Source: RH-AL1 sp965214415
Lineage (GTDB): Bacteria; Pseudomonadota; Alphaproteobacteria; Rhizobiales; Beijerinckiaceae
Direction of reading: 5' to 3'
DNA length: 64,000 bases
Assembly: GCA_965214415.1 (NCBI GenBank)
Contig: CBDCBQ010000002.1
Location: 1 to 64,000, forward strand
A model generated the notes under the pieces. The model was given only the letters and a program-made list of their open reading frames with translations. It made no database searches and was not told where the DNA came from. Positions 36,529-45,948 of the stretch are shown here, in pieces. Position 1 is the stretch's first letter. Each line of letters opens with the position of its first letter. Both the position numbers and the translations under genes were made by a program.

Positions 36529-36980
36529 CCAGTCCACGCCCAGCCATCGAAGGCATCCACCACCTTAAGCTGCCCGTTGCTGATCTCGGCCGATCGCTGT
36601 GCTTCTACGAGCGCGTTCTCGCTGCCGAGCGTATCGTGGAAGCGGACCATCACCGAGAAGATGACGGCAGCCTCTACGCCCACATCCTCGAGGTGCCCGG
36701 CTTGGGAGCCCTCCTGGAATTGCGCCTCGATCCCGAGCAGGCCGAGCGCCAGCGCGGCTTCGATCCCGTCACCTTGGCGGTGAGGGATCGGATCGCGCTC
36801 GAGGAATGGGTTGGCCACCTCGACGCGTTCGGCGTGCCGCACTCACCGGTGCTGACGGCAATTCAAGCTTGGCTCGTCGTCCTTGCCGACCCCGATGGAC
36901 ATCGCCTTCGCCTCTACTCCCAGGAGACGCACGGGCGCGAACTGAAGCCCGACGAGGACGATCCCTGGCTTCGCCCATGA
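36525..36980 (+). CDS. VOC-family protein (glyoxalase/extradiol dioxygenase fold)
   Basis: 151 residues with the paired beta-alpha-beta-beta-beta VOC modules: AIEGIHHLKLPVADLGRSLC (His ligand) and the C-terminal WLVVLADPDGHRLRLYSQE (Glu/His region). At this size it is a single VOC unit that may dimerise. It could be an isomerase, a ring-cleavage dioxygenase or a lyase; context suggests a role on a hydroxylated aromatic or its cleavage product. Translationally coupled to the FAH gene. Confidence 0.85.
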   Translation: MTSPRPAIEGIHHLKLPVADLGRSLCFYERVLAAERIVEADHHREDDGSLYAHILEVPGLGALLELRLDPEQAERQRGFDPVTLAVRDRIALEEWVGHLDAFGVPHSPVLTAIQAWLVVLADPDGHRLRLYSQETHGRELKPDEDDPWLRP

Positions 36981-37035
36981 TCTGACTGTCCCACCCGCAG
37001 CCCAAGTCGCGGCATCAATCTTAGAAGAGATAGCG

Positions 37036-38607
37036 ATGACTAATCCCATCCTGATCGTCGGCGCCGGTCCGACTGGCCTGACCGCTGCTCTCGAGCTCTC
37101 GCGCCTCGGCGTGCCGGTGCGCCTCGTCGACAAGCGCGACGCACCGGCCACGACCTCCCGCGCCATCGGCGTGCAGGCCAGAACTCTGGAGCTCCTCGCG
37201 CAGCGTGGGCTCGCCGAAGAGTTGGTGCAGCTTGGCAACCCGGGCTATTTCGGCAGCGTCTACGGCGGTGGCAAGCGCATCGTGCACCTTGATTTCGGAC
37301 ACGTCGAGAGCCGCTACCCCTACCTGCTCTTCGTCTCGCAGGCGGAGACGGAGCGCGTGCTGCGCAACGCTTGCGCCAGCCATAGGGTCACGCCGGAATG
37401 GGGCACGGAGCTCGTCGGCATCCAGCAGGACGCGCACGCCCATGAGGCGAGCCCTGTCCATGCGACGCTTAAGAGATCTGACGCCACCTTGGAGCGGATC
37501 GCCACGCCCTGGATAATCGGCGCGGAGGGCGCCCACAGCCTCGTACGCTCGACCCTCGACCTCGCATTCGAGGGTCATACCCGTGCGGAGGATTACGCGC
37601 TGGGCGACCTCAAGATCGACGGCGCGCTGGTGGACACCGACTTCCACATCTTCTCTTCCGAGCACGGCTTTATGGGCCTGTTTCCGATGGGCGGCGACCA
37701 TTTTCGTCTGATCGCCTCGAACCCGATGAGCGAGCCCAAGGAGGGTACCGAACCTTCGCTCGAGGAGCTGCAGGCGATCTACAATCAGCGTTCGCCGATC
37801 CCGGCCCGGTTCCACGATCTCACCTGGAGTTCGTGGTTCCGCATCAACAGTCGCATGGTGTCGAGGCTGCGGATCGGTCGGCTGTTCCTCGGCGGCGACG
37901 CCGCCCACATCCACTCGCCCGCGGGCGCGCAGGGAATGAACACCGGCATCCAGGACATGATCAACCTGTGCTGGAAGTTGGCGATGGTGACATTGGGCAA
38001 GGCGCCTCCTGCGCTGCTCGACACCTACGAGGCCGACCGCCTGCCGGTGATGCGCGGCGTGCTGAAGCGCACCGACGGCCTCACTACCACGATCGGGTCG
38101 GAGAACGCGATCGTGCGCTCGCTCGTCAATCACCTCGGCTCTTACCTCGGAAGCGTCGACATCGTGCAGGAGAACGCCACCGCCGAGATGAGCCAGGTCG
38201 CGCTCGGCTACCAAGACAGCCCGTTGTCGAAGAACCACCGACACTCCGGCACGCTGCGGGGCGGCGACCGCATCCCCGACATGGCTGTTCGTCGGCGGAC
38301 GGGAGCGGGATGGAGTGACGCGCAGCTGCACGAGGGGCTGGACCCATCGCATCTCACGCTGCTCGTCGTAGGATCGTCTGACGCCGCCTGCCCTGACGAC
38401 CTACGATCGTCGGTACCGGACGGGCGCTTGGTCGAGATTGCCGCGCCGGAGGAAAATACGCGCTTCGCGAAGGTCTTCGGCGACGCCGGCCTCGCGATCC
38501 TGGTCCGCCCCGACGGCTACGCCGGCCTCGTCTGTCCGCTCGCGCAGGCGGCCGAGGCCATCCGCGAATACCGCACGGAGTGGTTCGAGGCTGCGGTGCG
38601 GTCGTGA
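37036..38607 (+). CDS. FAD-dependent aromatic monooxygenase (class A)
   Basis: 523 residues. FAD-binding GxGxxG in ILIVGAGPTGLTAALELSRL, and the GD motif RLFLGGDAAHIHSPAGAQGM that contacts ribityl. The mid-protein NADPH/FAD DG motif reads IIGAEGAHSLVRSTL, so the usual Asp is Glu. A C-terminal domain (about 400-523) resembles the thioredoxin-like domain of phenol hydroxylases. Relatives (PheA, MhpA, PcpB) hydroxylate phenols or hydroxyphenylpropionate. With FAH and VOC partners it is the likely first enzyme of an aromatic pathway; the substrate is unknown. Confidence 0.92.
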   Translation: MTNPILIVGAGPTGLTAALELSRLGVPVRLVDKRDAPATTSRAIGVQARTLELLAQRGLAEELVQLGNPGYFGSVYGGGKRIVHLDFGHVESRYPYLLFVSQAETERVLRNACASHRVTPEWGTELVGIQQDAHAHEASPVHATLKRSDATLERIATPWIIGAEGAHSLVRSTLDLAFEGHTRAEDYALGDLKIDGALVDTDFHIFSSEHGFMGLFPMGGDHFRLIASNPMSEPKEGTEPSLEELQAIYNQRSPIPARFHDLTWSSWFRINSRMVSRLRIGRLFLGGDAAHIHSPAGAQGMNTGIQDMINLCWKLAMVTLGKAPPALLDTYEADRLPVMRGVLKRTDGLTTTIGSENAIVRSLVNHLGSYLGSVDIVQENATAEMSQVALGYQDSPLSKNHRHSGTLRGGDRIPDMAVRRRTGAGWSDAQLHEGLDPSHLTLLVVGSSDAACPDDLRSSVPDGRLVEIAAPEENTRFAKVFGDAGLAILVRPDGYAGLVCPLAQAAEAIREYRTEWFEAAVRS

Positions 38608-38706
38608 CCTGCATTTAGCGGCAGGGGAAAGGTGGCGAGGGCTGTCGAAGCGCGACCATGAATGTCCGCCCTCGAGCCAGGAAGCTCTGGTGAAAGGAGA
38701 AAGCCG

Positions 38707-39300
38707 ATGACGACTAATCCCATAACCGCCAGCAAGGCGCCGATGACTCCGGCATCGACGCAAATCCTGTTCGTCGACCTCCAGCCGGGGATCGTCGGCA
38801 ACGGCGGCACCAATCCACCCGAGACGCTGATTAAGTCGGCCGTGGCGCTCGCCCGCATCGGCAGGCTGTTCGAGCTGCCGATGTTCGCCAGCGTCGTGCC
38901 TACGGGCGACGGCGAGCCTCAAATCCTACCACAGCTCGCCGCCGAACTCGCCGGGGTAGTGCCGATGACCCGCAAGGCGGTCGCCGTCTTCGAGGATACG
39001 CCAATCGCTGCGGCGATCGCGGCGACGGGACGCCACGACCTCGTCGTCTGCGGCGTAGTGACGGAGGTCGCCGTGCTGCTGGCGTGTTTCGGCGCCGCCG
39101 CGTGTGGCTACGAGGTCCATGTGCCGGTCGACGCATGCTCCGGAATCTCGCGACGCACGGAGGATGCAGCATTCCGGCGGATCGAGTCGTTCGATGCCAA
39201 CACCGCGGCCGTGGCTACGCTCGGCGCCGTGCTTGCCGGTGATCTCACCAGCGTCAAAGGAGTCGAACTGATGACTATCCTCGAGCCGCTTATGAGGTGA
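38707..39300 (+). CDS. Isochorismatase-like hydrolase, nucleophile Cys apparently missing
   Basis: 197 residues, cysteine-hydrolase fold. Catalytic Asp is in QILFVDLQPGIV and the Lys in MTRKAVAVFED. The strand that should end in the nucleophile Cys reads CGVVTEVAVLLACF, with Ala where TEVCV is expected; two Cys follow but not at that position. The start at 38707 has AAAGGAGAAA upstream. Last gene of the operon. Either the subfamily uses another mechanism or the protein is not a hydrolase. Confidence 0.85.
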   Translation: MTTNPITASKAPMTPASTQILFVDLQPGIVGNGGTNPPETLIKSAVALARIGRLFELPMFASVVPTGDGEPQILPQLAAELAGVVPMTRKAVAVFEDTPIAAAIAATGRHDLVVCGVVTEVAVLLACFGAAACGYEVHVPVDACSGISRRTEDAAFRRIESFDANTAAVATLGAVLAGDLTSVKGVELMTILEPLMR

Positions 39301-39693
39301 TCCACCTAAAGGCACCGCTCTTGAGCATGTCCGCTTCGGAGCGCTGGACGAGGCGTAGTCAATCGGCGGCAAAACTGGTGAAGGTTTTCGGAAGCCGGCT
39401 GGCGACGATCGCGCGGCTTGGTGAGGGCCGGCGTCCGAAAGCCGCCAAGCGCGGACCCGCGGCCGTTGCGCGCCGGGCTATGGGATTTGAGGATTGCGCG
39501 GTGTCTTCAGAGGGTGCGCTCCGGCGCGCGCGTGACGTCTCCACGCGGCGATGAGCGGCGATCCCCAGCTCGAAGACAGGCTGATGCAGCCGCAGGATGC
39601 TTGGTGACGGGCCTCGCGGCGGCGTTGGGCGTGCGCGTGCCCGATGGCCGAAGCGGCGCGGCTTGGACGAACGATCTGATCAGGTCGTGCGGG
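39301..39693. other. Spacer between isochorismatase gene and IS91 remnant, no gene assigned
   Basis: No reading frame here has both protein-like composition and a start site. The interval probably includes one end of the IS91-type element, but no terminal inverted repeat or target duplication is expected for that family and none was found. Confidence 0.4.
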
Positions 39694-40788
39694 TCACGAC
39701 GCCATCATCCCGGAACAGGCTCGCGGGGCCGGTGGGGCACGAGGTTGAGCGGCACCTCGCAAGATCTCGATGACGATCATGCGGCCGCCGCAGCATGGGC
39801 ACGGCGGTCGATGGTCCGGCGGCTTGGTGGGCTCCTCCGTCGCGCTTGGCGCGGGCACGGCGAGCAGCTCCCTGGCCTTGGCGAGATTGGCCTTGCGGCC
39901 GGTGCTGGCGAGCAGGCCGTAGTGCCGAATGCGGTGGAAGCCCCTGGGCAGCACGTGCAGCAGGAAGCGCGGATGAACTCGCCGGTGGCGAGCGTCATGG
40001 TGCGGGGGCGCTCGGCACCCTCGCGACGGTAATCCTTGTATCGGAAGGTGACGCCGGTCTCGTCGAGTGAGATCAGCCGGCGGTTCGCGATGGCGACGCG
40101 GTGCGTGTAGCGCGACAGGTAGGCGAGCACGGCCTCGGGTCCGGCGAACGGCGGCTTGGCGTAGACGATCCAGCGCTTCTTTCGGACAGGCGCCAGATGG
40201 CGCAGGAATGCGCGTCGGTCGGCGTGGCCGAGCTGATCACCGAAGAACTGCAGGCGGCCGGCAGCATGCAGCTCGAGCAGGCGTGTCAGGAACAGTCGCC
40301 GGAACAGCTTGCCGAGAACCCGAACCGGCAGCAGGAAGGCCGGGCGTGATGAGATCCAGCGCTGGCCGTCGAGCGAGAGGCCGCCGCCGGGCACGATCAT
40401 ATGGATGTGCGGGTGATGGGTCATCGCCGAGCCCCAGGTGTGGAGCACGGCCGTGATGCCGATACGCGCGCCGAGGTGGCGCGGGTCGGCGGCGATGGTG
40501 AGCATGGTCTCCGACGCCGCCTTGAAGAGGAGGTCGTAGACGACCGCCTTGTTGGGGAAGGTGATGGCGGCGATCTCGGCGGGCAGTGTGAAGGCGACAT
40601 GGAAGTAGCCGACCGGCAGCCCGCAGTCCCGGCAGCCCTCGACGTGGCCGCCCAGCGTGGCCGTGCGACAGGTCTCGATCTCCGACATCACCCGAAGCTG
40701 GTCGAGGCTGATATGCCCGGAATGTGCAGCCCGCCAGGCCGGCCCGTGGCGCGCGGAAGACGTCGGCGACCTCCAGCGTGGATCGCAC
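39694..40788 (-). pseudogene. IS91-family transposase, frameshifted and internally deleted
   Basis: The rolling-circle transposase starts RSTLEVADVFRA, shifts frame within 20 codons, continues as HSGHISLDQLRVMSEIETCR, PVGYFHVAFTLPAEIAAITF, HTWGSAMTHHPHIHMIVPGG (HUH motif) and AYLSRYTHRVAIANRRLISL (catalytic Tyr region), and shifts again near 39960 before LPRGFHRIRHYGLLASTGRK. Between CRDCG and LPVGYFHV about 27 residues expected in the family, including the CRNRHCPKC zinc motif, are missing. It cannot make a normal transposase. Confidence 0.85.
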
Positions 40789-40795
40789 CGCGGGA

Positions 40796-41698
40796 TCAGG
40801 TGCCGGGGCTCTCGCCCTCCATCAACAGCTTGAGCGCCTCGATCGGGCTCGTCACGGCCCAGATCGTCTTGGTGGCGACGCGGTAGAGCGCGGTGGTGTC
40901 GAGCTTGGCGTGCCCGAGCAGCACCTGGATGACGCGGATGTCGACGTCCTGCTCCATCAGGTGTGTCGCGAAGCTGTGGTGCAGGGTGTGCGGGCTGACC
41001 CGCTTGCGGATGCCGGCGGTCTCCGCCGCCTCGTGGACGGCGCGGTTGGGCTGCCTGGTCGAGATCGGCTCGAGCGCGTTGCGACCCGGGAACATCCAGC
41101 CATGCGGCAGCATGACGCCCCGGCGCTTGCCTTCGCGCCACCACAGCCGGAGCAACGCCAGGAGCTGCGGCGACAGCATCGCGTTGCGATCCTTGCGGCC
41201 CTTGCCTTGCTCGACGCGGATCAGCATGCGTGTCGAAACGATGTCGTCGACCTTCAGCGCCGCTACCTCGGACACGCGCAGCCCCGCGCCATAGGCGGTG
41301 CCGAGTGCCGCCTTGTGCTTGGGTCCCGGCGCCGCCTCGAGCAGTCGCCCGACCTCTTCGACGCTCAGCACGTCGGGGAGCTTGCGGGGGTGACGCACCA
41401 GGACGAAGCGCCGCGACAAATCGGGCCGATCGAGCGTCATGCTGAAGAGGAAGCGCAGCGCCGACACCGAGCAGTTGATGGTCGGCGGCTGCACGCCGCT
41501 CTCGGACTGATGGACCTGGAAGCGGCGAATGTCCTCGGCCGTCGCCGTATCGGGTGCACGACCGAGGAAGCTCGCGAAGCCGCTCACGACGCGAAGATAG
41601 TCGCGCTGCGTCTCCTCGCGCAGGCCGCGAATGGCCATGTCTTCGAGCATGCGCCGCCGCAACGGGCTGACGGGGCGCAGAATAGGTTGGTTGGACAT
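40796..41698 (-). CDS. IS91-associated tyrosine recombinase, catalytic site altered
   Basis: 300 residues, phage-integrase fold: N-terminal SAM-like domain (LREETQRDYLRVVSGFASFL) and catalytic domain with Arg I in GAGLRVSEVAAL, Lys in RVEQGKGRKDR, and GHAKLDTT. The second Arg of the HxLRH box is His (HTLHHSFATHL), and the residues after the nucleophile Tyr read LYRVAT where LYTRVAT is usual. Both changes suggest loss of recombination activity, although the frame is intact. Confidence 0.88.
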   Translation of the reverse strand: MSNQPILRPVSPLRRRMLEDMAIRGLREETQRDYLRVVSGFASFLGRAPDTATAEDIRRFQVHQSESGVQPPTINCSVSALRFLFSMTLDRPDLSRRFVLVRHPRKLPDVLSVEEVGRLLEAAPGPKHKAALGTAYGAGLRVSEVAALKVDDIVSTRMLIRVEQGKGRKDRNAMLSPQLLALLRLWWREGKRRGVMLPHGWMFPGRNALEPISTRQPNRAVHEAAETAGIRKRVSPHTLHHSFATHLMEQDVDIRVIQVLLGHAKLDTTALYRVATKTIWAVTSPIEALKLLMEGESPGT

Positions 41699-41782
41699 CG
41701 GATCGTCCTCGAGCTGAAGGTTGACCCTTCATGCTCGGAGACCGACCCGGCCCTCTCAACCTGCGCTAACGACCGTAACTAC

Positions 41783-41819
41783 GAACCGCCTCGCCGCGGG
41801 CCTCCCGCGAGGCGGGTTC
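41783..41819. terminator. Hairpin downstream of the RecD2-like gene
   Basis: gaaccgcctcgc (41783-41794) pairs with gcgaggcgggttc (41807-41819), one bulged base, loop 12 nt. Lies 56 bp past the helicase stop on the minus strand. No T-run, so termination is only likely. Confidence 0.4.
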
Positions 41820-41874
41820 GTGCTTGGCGCGATGCTGCCGGTAGCAATGGGGCCGCCAAGCGCGGTCAGCCGGT

Positions 41875-44181
41875 TTAGCGACCTCCAGTCTTCATTCTCT
41901 GCCGCAGCCAGTCGTCAAGCTTGGTCCAGCGTTTCCTGGCGTTGGTCGTGCGCACGGCAATGGCAAGCGCGCGGCGCTGTCCGACGACGATGACGAGGCG
42001 CTTGCCGCGCGTGACGGCGGTGTAGAGAAGGTTGCGAGCCAACATTGTGTAATGCTGCGTGGCGAGCGTGATCACGACGGCCGGGTATTCCGAGCCCTGC
42101 GACTTGTGGATGGTCGTGGCGTAGGCCGGCACGAGAGTGTCCAGCTCGCCAAAGGCGTACTCGATAACGCGTCCATCGAAATTAGCACACAGGATGCCTT
42201 CCTCCTCGTTGATCACGGTGATCGTGCCGAGATCGCCGTTGAAGACCTCCTTGTCGTAATCGTTCTCGGTCTGCATGACCTTGTCACCCGTCAAGAAGGT
42301 CGACCCGAAGCGCTCGACCCGGGCGGTTGCACTGGGATTGAGGGCCTTCTGCAGGTCGGCGTTGAGCGCACGGGCGCCGAGCGCGCCGCGCTGCATCGGA
42401 CACAGCACCTGGACGTCGCGGATCGAGTCGAGACCGAAGCGGCGCGGTATGCGGTCGCGGACAATCTCCACGACCTTCTTGGCGCCGTCCTCTGGATCGG
42501 TGCACTCGACGTAGTAGAAGTCCGATGCGACGCCCGACTTCGGCCATTCCGGCATCTCGCCCGCGTTAATGCGGTGGGCGTTGACGACGATGCGGCTGTC
42601 GGCGGCCTGCCGGAACACCTCGGTCAATCGTGCGACTGTGGCCGCGCCGGACTCGATCACGTCGGCCAGCACCCGGCCGGGGCCGACAGAGGGCAACTGG
42701 TCGACGTCGCCGACAAGAAGCAGGCCGGCTCGCTTCGGCACCGCCTTGGTGATCGCGTTCATCAGCGGCACGTCGATCATGCTGGTCTCATCGAGCACCA
42801 GGAGATCGCAGTCGAGCGGGTCTTCGACGCCCTTTCGGAAGCCGCCATTCTTCGGGTCGATCTCCAGCAGGCGGTGGATCGTCTTCGCCTCGATGCCAGT
42901 CTGCTCGTTCATCCGCTTGGCCGCGCGCCCGGTGGGCGCTCCCAGCAAGATCTTAACGCCTTTTGCCGCGAGGATGCGCAGGATCGTGTCGAGCAGTGTG
43001 GTCTTGCCGACGCCGGGACCGCCGGTGACAACGGCCACCTTGGCGCGAAGGACGAGGCCAACGGCGTCACGCTGCGAAGCCGATAGGATCTTACCGGTTC
43101 GTGTCTCGACCCACGGCACCGCGCGCTTGGCATCGATCTGCGGCCAGGACGGAGCGCCGCAAGCAAGGCTACGAAGGCGATTTGCGACGTCGCGCTCAGC
43201 GGCATGCAGGCCGCGTAAGAAGAGGCAAGGCTCATCCTCGATCGTGTCGAGGATGATGTCGCCCCCCGATAGCTCGACGTCGACGGCGACGCGAATCGGC
43301 GCCTCCGCTACCTCAAGCAGCTCTACCGCAAGGCGGACGAGCTCCTCGACAGGCAGGGCGCAGTGACCTTCGTCGGTTGCCGTCTGTAGCGCATAGGAGA
43401 TGCCGGCGCGTAGCCGCTTGGGCGACTCCTTCGTCAGGCCTAGACGCATCGCAATAGCATCGGCGCTGCGAAACCCGATGCCGCGGATGTCGCGGGCGAG
43501 CCGATAAGGATCCTCCGTCATGACGGAGATCGCGTCGTGGCCATAGGTCTTGAAGATGCGAACCGCACGCGACGTGCTGACGCCGTGCCCGTGCAGGAAC
43601 ACCATGATGTCGCGCACGGCCTTCTGCTCGGCCCATCCTGCAGCGATCTTCCCCGCGCGGAAGGTTCCGATGCCAGGCACTTCCTCAAGCCGGGCCGGGT
43701 CCGCCTCGATGATCTCGAAGGTCTCCAAGCCGAACAAGCCGACGATCCGCTCGGCGAGCTTGGGACCGATCCCGCGCACCATGCCGGAGCCGAGATAGCG
43801 GGTGATACCTTCGACGGTCGTTGGTGGTGTCGTCTTCAGCGTGTCGGCTTTGAACTGCAGACCATGAGTGCGATCGGTGAACCACATGCCGACGGCGTGG
43901 ATGTACTCGCCCGCGCCGATCGTCGGCGCATGGCCGACGAGCGCGACAAGATCGCGTCTGCCCCGCGCCTTCACCTTGAGCACGGCGAAGCCGGTGTCGG
44001 CATTATGGAAGGTCACCCGTTCAACGCTGCCGGCCAGCGTCTCGCGTCCTGGCGCCTCGTCAGGTCTGGCCTTGATGGGACCTCCTCGGCTTGGCCGAAC
44101 TGACCACCGGCTTGGCGCCGTCGGTTTTTCGTAACCTGTCCACGTCGCGCTCTGAGGGGCTAACCTCGGATTGTGGGACAA
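41875..44181 (-). CDS. RecD2-like ATP-dependent DNA helicase
   Basis: 768 residues, superfamily 1B 5'-3' helicase. N-terminal OB-like part (SVERVTFHNADTGFAVLKVK), helix-hairpin-helix repeats (GMVRGIGPKLAERI, EVPGIGTFRAGKI, IRGIGFRSADAI), Walker A VVTGGPGVGKTTLLDTIL, Walker B CDLLVLDETSMIDVPLM, LLVGDVDQLPSVGPGRVL and C-terminal YATTIHKSQGSEYPAVVI with LLYTAVTRGKRLV. RecD2 lacks RecBC partners. The start is uncertain: a TTG at 44181 fits the frame, while homologues seem to begin nearer GRETLAGSVERV. Its start lies next to that of the divergent DUF6880-like gene. Confidence 0.9.
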   Translation of the reverse strand: MSHNPRLAPQSATWTGYEKPTAPSRWSVRPSRGGPIKARPDEAPGRETLAGSVERVTFHNADTGFAVLKVKARGRRDLVALVGHAPTIGAGEYIHAVGMWFTDRTHGLQFKADTLKTTPPTTVEGITRYLGSGMVRGIGPKLAERIVGLFGLETFEIIEADPARLEEVPGIGTFRAGKIAAGWAEQKAVRDIMVFLHGHGVSTSRAVRIFKTYGHDAISVMTEDPYRLARDIRGIGFRSADAIAMRLGLTKESPKRLRAGISYALQTATDEGHCALPVEELVRLAVELLEVAEAPIRVAVDVELSGGDIILDTIEDEPCLFLRGLHAAERDVANRLRSLACGAPSWPQIDAKRAVPWVETRTGKILSASQRDAVGLVLRAKVAVVTGGPGVGKTTLLDTILRILAAKGVKILLGAPTGRAAKRMNEQTGIEAKTIHRLLEIDPKNGGFRKGVEDPLDCDLLVLDETSMIDVPLMNAITKAVPKRAGLLLVGDVDQLPSVGPGRVLADVIESGAATVARLTEVFRQAADSRIVVNAHRINAGEMPEWPKSGVASDFYYVECTDPEDGAKKVVEIVRDRIPRRFGLDSIRDVQVLCPMQRGALGARALNADLQKALNPSATARVERFGSTFLTGDKVMQTENDYDKEVFNGDLGTITVINEEEGILCANFDGRVIEYAFGELDTLVPAYATTIHKSQGSEYPAVVITLATQHYTMLARNLLYTAVTRGKRLVIVVGQRRALAIAVRTTNARKRWTKLDDWLRQRMKTGGR

Positions 44182-44199
44182 GATAGCAGGATCACGTTG

Positions 44200-45657
44200 A
44201 TGGCACGACGAGCAACGCTGACGAAGGAGACCCTTGTCGCCCTCGGTGTGGACAAGCTGGCGAAGCTCATCGTCGACGAAGTGCAGCAGAATGCTCCGTT
44301 CAAGAGGATCGTCACGGCAGCGCTCGCTGGCGCCAAAGGACCTGACGCCGTGGCGGCGATCATCGACCGGCGGCTTGCAAGCCTCGAACGAGCGCGAGGG
44401 TACATCGACTGGGACAAGCGCCGGGCCTTCGCGGCCGATCTTCGAGCAACGGTGGCAACGATCGTCGATGAGCTCGGCAGCGCCGCTCCTGAGGCAGCCG
44501 CGGAGCGGATACTTCGCTTCCTGGGCGGCGCCGAAGATGTCTTCGAGCGCATCGACGATTCCTCAGGTTCTATTGGCGGGATCTACCGGGACGCGGCCGC
44601 AGCGTTGCCGGCGATCGCTGGGCGGATGGCTGTTGACGACAAGCTGCATCTTCTCGATCGCCTTGTTCCGCGTCTGCTCGCCGACGAGTACGGCTTGATT
44701 GAGGAGGCCATACACAGCTTCATGCCCACCCTCTCAGCCGATGAGCTGACGTCACTCGATTGCGCATTGGACAAGGCGCTTGCGGAGCCCTCGTCCAGCA
44801 ATGCCTCACGCGATTGGGCGCAGCAGGCGCGTCGCGACAGCATCATCAAAGCGCGACAGGCGATCGCCGACGTCAAGGGTGATGTCGACGCCTTCATGAA
44901 GCTCGAAGCACAAAGACCAGAGCGAGCGCGAAACGACCTCGCGATTGCTGAGCGTCTGCTTCAGGCCAGCCGCGGTGAGGAGGCTCTGCAGTGGGTTCGC
45001 AAATCGAGCCGCCCAGGCCTACGGGTGATGGATCGTCAGGATTTGGCGGACGCTTCGGGCGGTATCGATGTGCAGGAGCGCCATCGCATCGGCCTCGAGA
45101 TACGCATCCTCACAGCGTTGGGCGACCGGGAGGCCGCTCAACAACTCCGATGGAAAACGTTCCAAGCCACGTTGGAAGTCGATCTACTTCGAGAATACCT
45201 CGCGAAGCTTCCCGACTTCGAGGATGAAGATGCTCTTGATGGCGCTTTCGCCTATGTCGCCGCGCATCCTCATCGCTACCGAGCGTTGGTCTTCTTCTTA
45301 GGCTGGCCCCGTCACGATCTCGCCTCCAAGCTCGTTCTCGACCATGCCGCTGATTGGAACGGCGGTTACTACGAGGCACTGGCACCTGCGGCTGATTCCT
45401 TGGGACAGAATCATTCTTTGGCTGCGGCGGTCCTCTACCGAGCGCTTATCGACGACATTCTCGCAAAAGGTCGCTCACAGGCCTACGGGCATGCAGCCGG
45501 ATATTTCACAACCCTTGCCTTCCTCGCCGCGGATGGTTTCGCGACACACGGCCTTATGGACCATCACGCGTACGTCGATGCTCTCAGGAAAGCACATGGC
45601 CGCAAGTTCGGCTTCTGGGGCCTTCTAGACAAGGAAACGAAGCTTTCGGTGCGATGA
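44200..45657 (+). CDS. DUF6880-like protein, unknown function
   Basis: 485 residues from the ATG at 44200 (MARRATLTKETLVALGVDKL); a frame extension to 44173 would overlap the helicase gene. Nearly all-helical, with TPR-like segments (HRIGLEIRILTALGDREAAQ, VDLLREYLAKLPDFEDEDAL) and a C terminus AYGHAAGYFTTLAFLAADGF. I believe it belongs to DUF6880, often found near mobile elements in Rhizobiales. It is divergent from the helicase with at most 18 bp between starts, so the two share a promoter region. Confidence 0.7.
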   Translation: MARRATLTKETLVALGVDKLAKLIVDEVQQNAPFKRIVTAALAGAKGPDAVAAIIDRRLASLERARGYIDWDKRRAFAADLRATVATIVDELGSAAPEAAAERILRFLGGAEDVFERIDDSSGSIGGIYRDAAAALPAIAGRMAVDDKLHLLDRLVPRLLADEYGLIEEAIHSFMPTLSADELTSLDCALDKALAEPSSSNASRDWAQQARRDSIIKARQAIADVKGDVDAFMKLEAQRPERARNDLAIAERLLQASRGEEALQWVRKSSRPGLRVMDRQDLADASGGIDVQERHRIGLEIRILTALGDREAAQQLRWKTFQATLEVDLLREYLAKLPDFEDEDALDGAFAYVAAHPHRYRALVFFLGWPRHDLASKLVLDHAADWNGGYYEALAPAADSLGQNHSLAAAVLYRALIDDILAKGRSQAYGHAAGYFTTLAFLAADGFATHGLMDHHAYVDALRKAHGRKFGFWGLLDKETKLSVR

Positions 45658-45948
45658 CTGCTCACCCAAATGCCAAGTCGACCTCGTCAAGCGAACGTCT
45701 GCTCACGCGAGCGGCTGGAATAATCAGGAACGGCAGTGATTGGCGCACTGCAGCCGGGCAGGCACCGCCACAAAGGTCTGCTTCTGTCCTTCGTCCGATC
45801 GCTCGCTACGGCAAGATTGGGTCGCAAGCCGCCACGCCTTCAATGGCAGCTGTTCTGATTCCTCGAGAGCCGCAAGGCGGCTTCGGCAAGACCTTCTCTG
45901 CCCGACAAGTTGCTCCACTGGCTAATCTCGGCCGTGGAGAAAATCGTC

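Larger units (their letters stand above)
39694..41710. mobile_element. IS91-family insertion sequence, decayed
   Basis: Two adjacent minus-strand genes, a tyrosine recombinase (40796-41698) and an IS91-type HUH transposase (39694-40788), are the standard pair of the integrase-bearing IS91 subgroup. Exact ends could not be set by eye. Confidence 0.75.

Noticed and set aside
39420..41870. 14-bp direct repeat gccgccaagcgcgg on both sides of the IS91 element
   Set aside because: IS91 elements make no target duplication, and matches of this length are expected by chance in 64 kb of GC-rich DNA.
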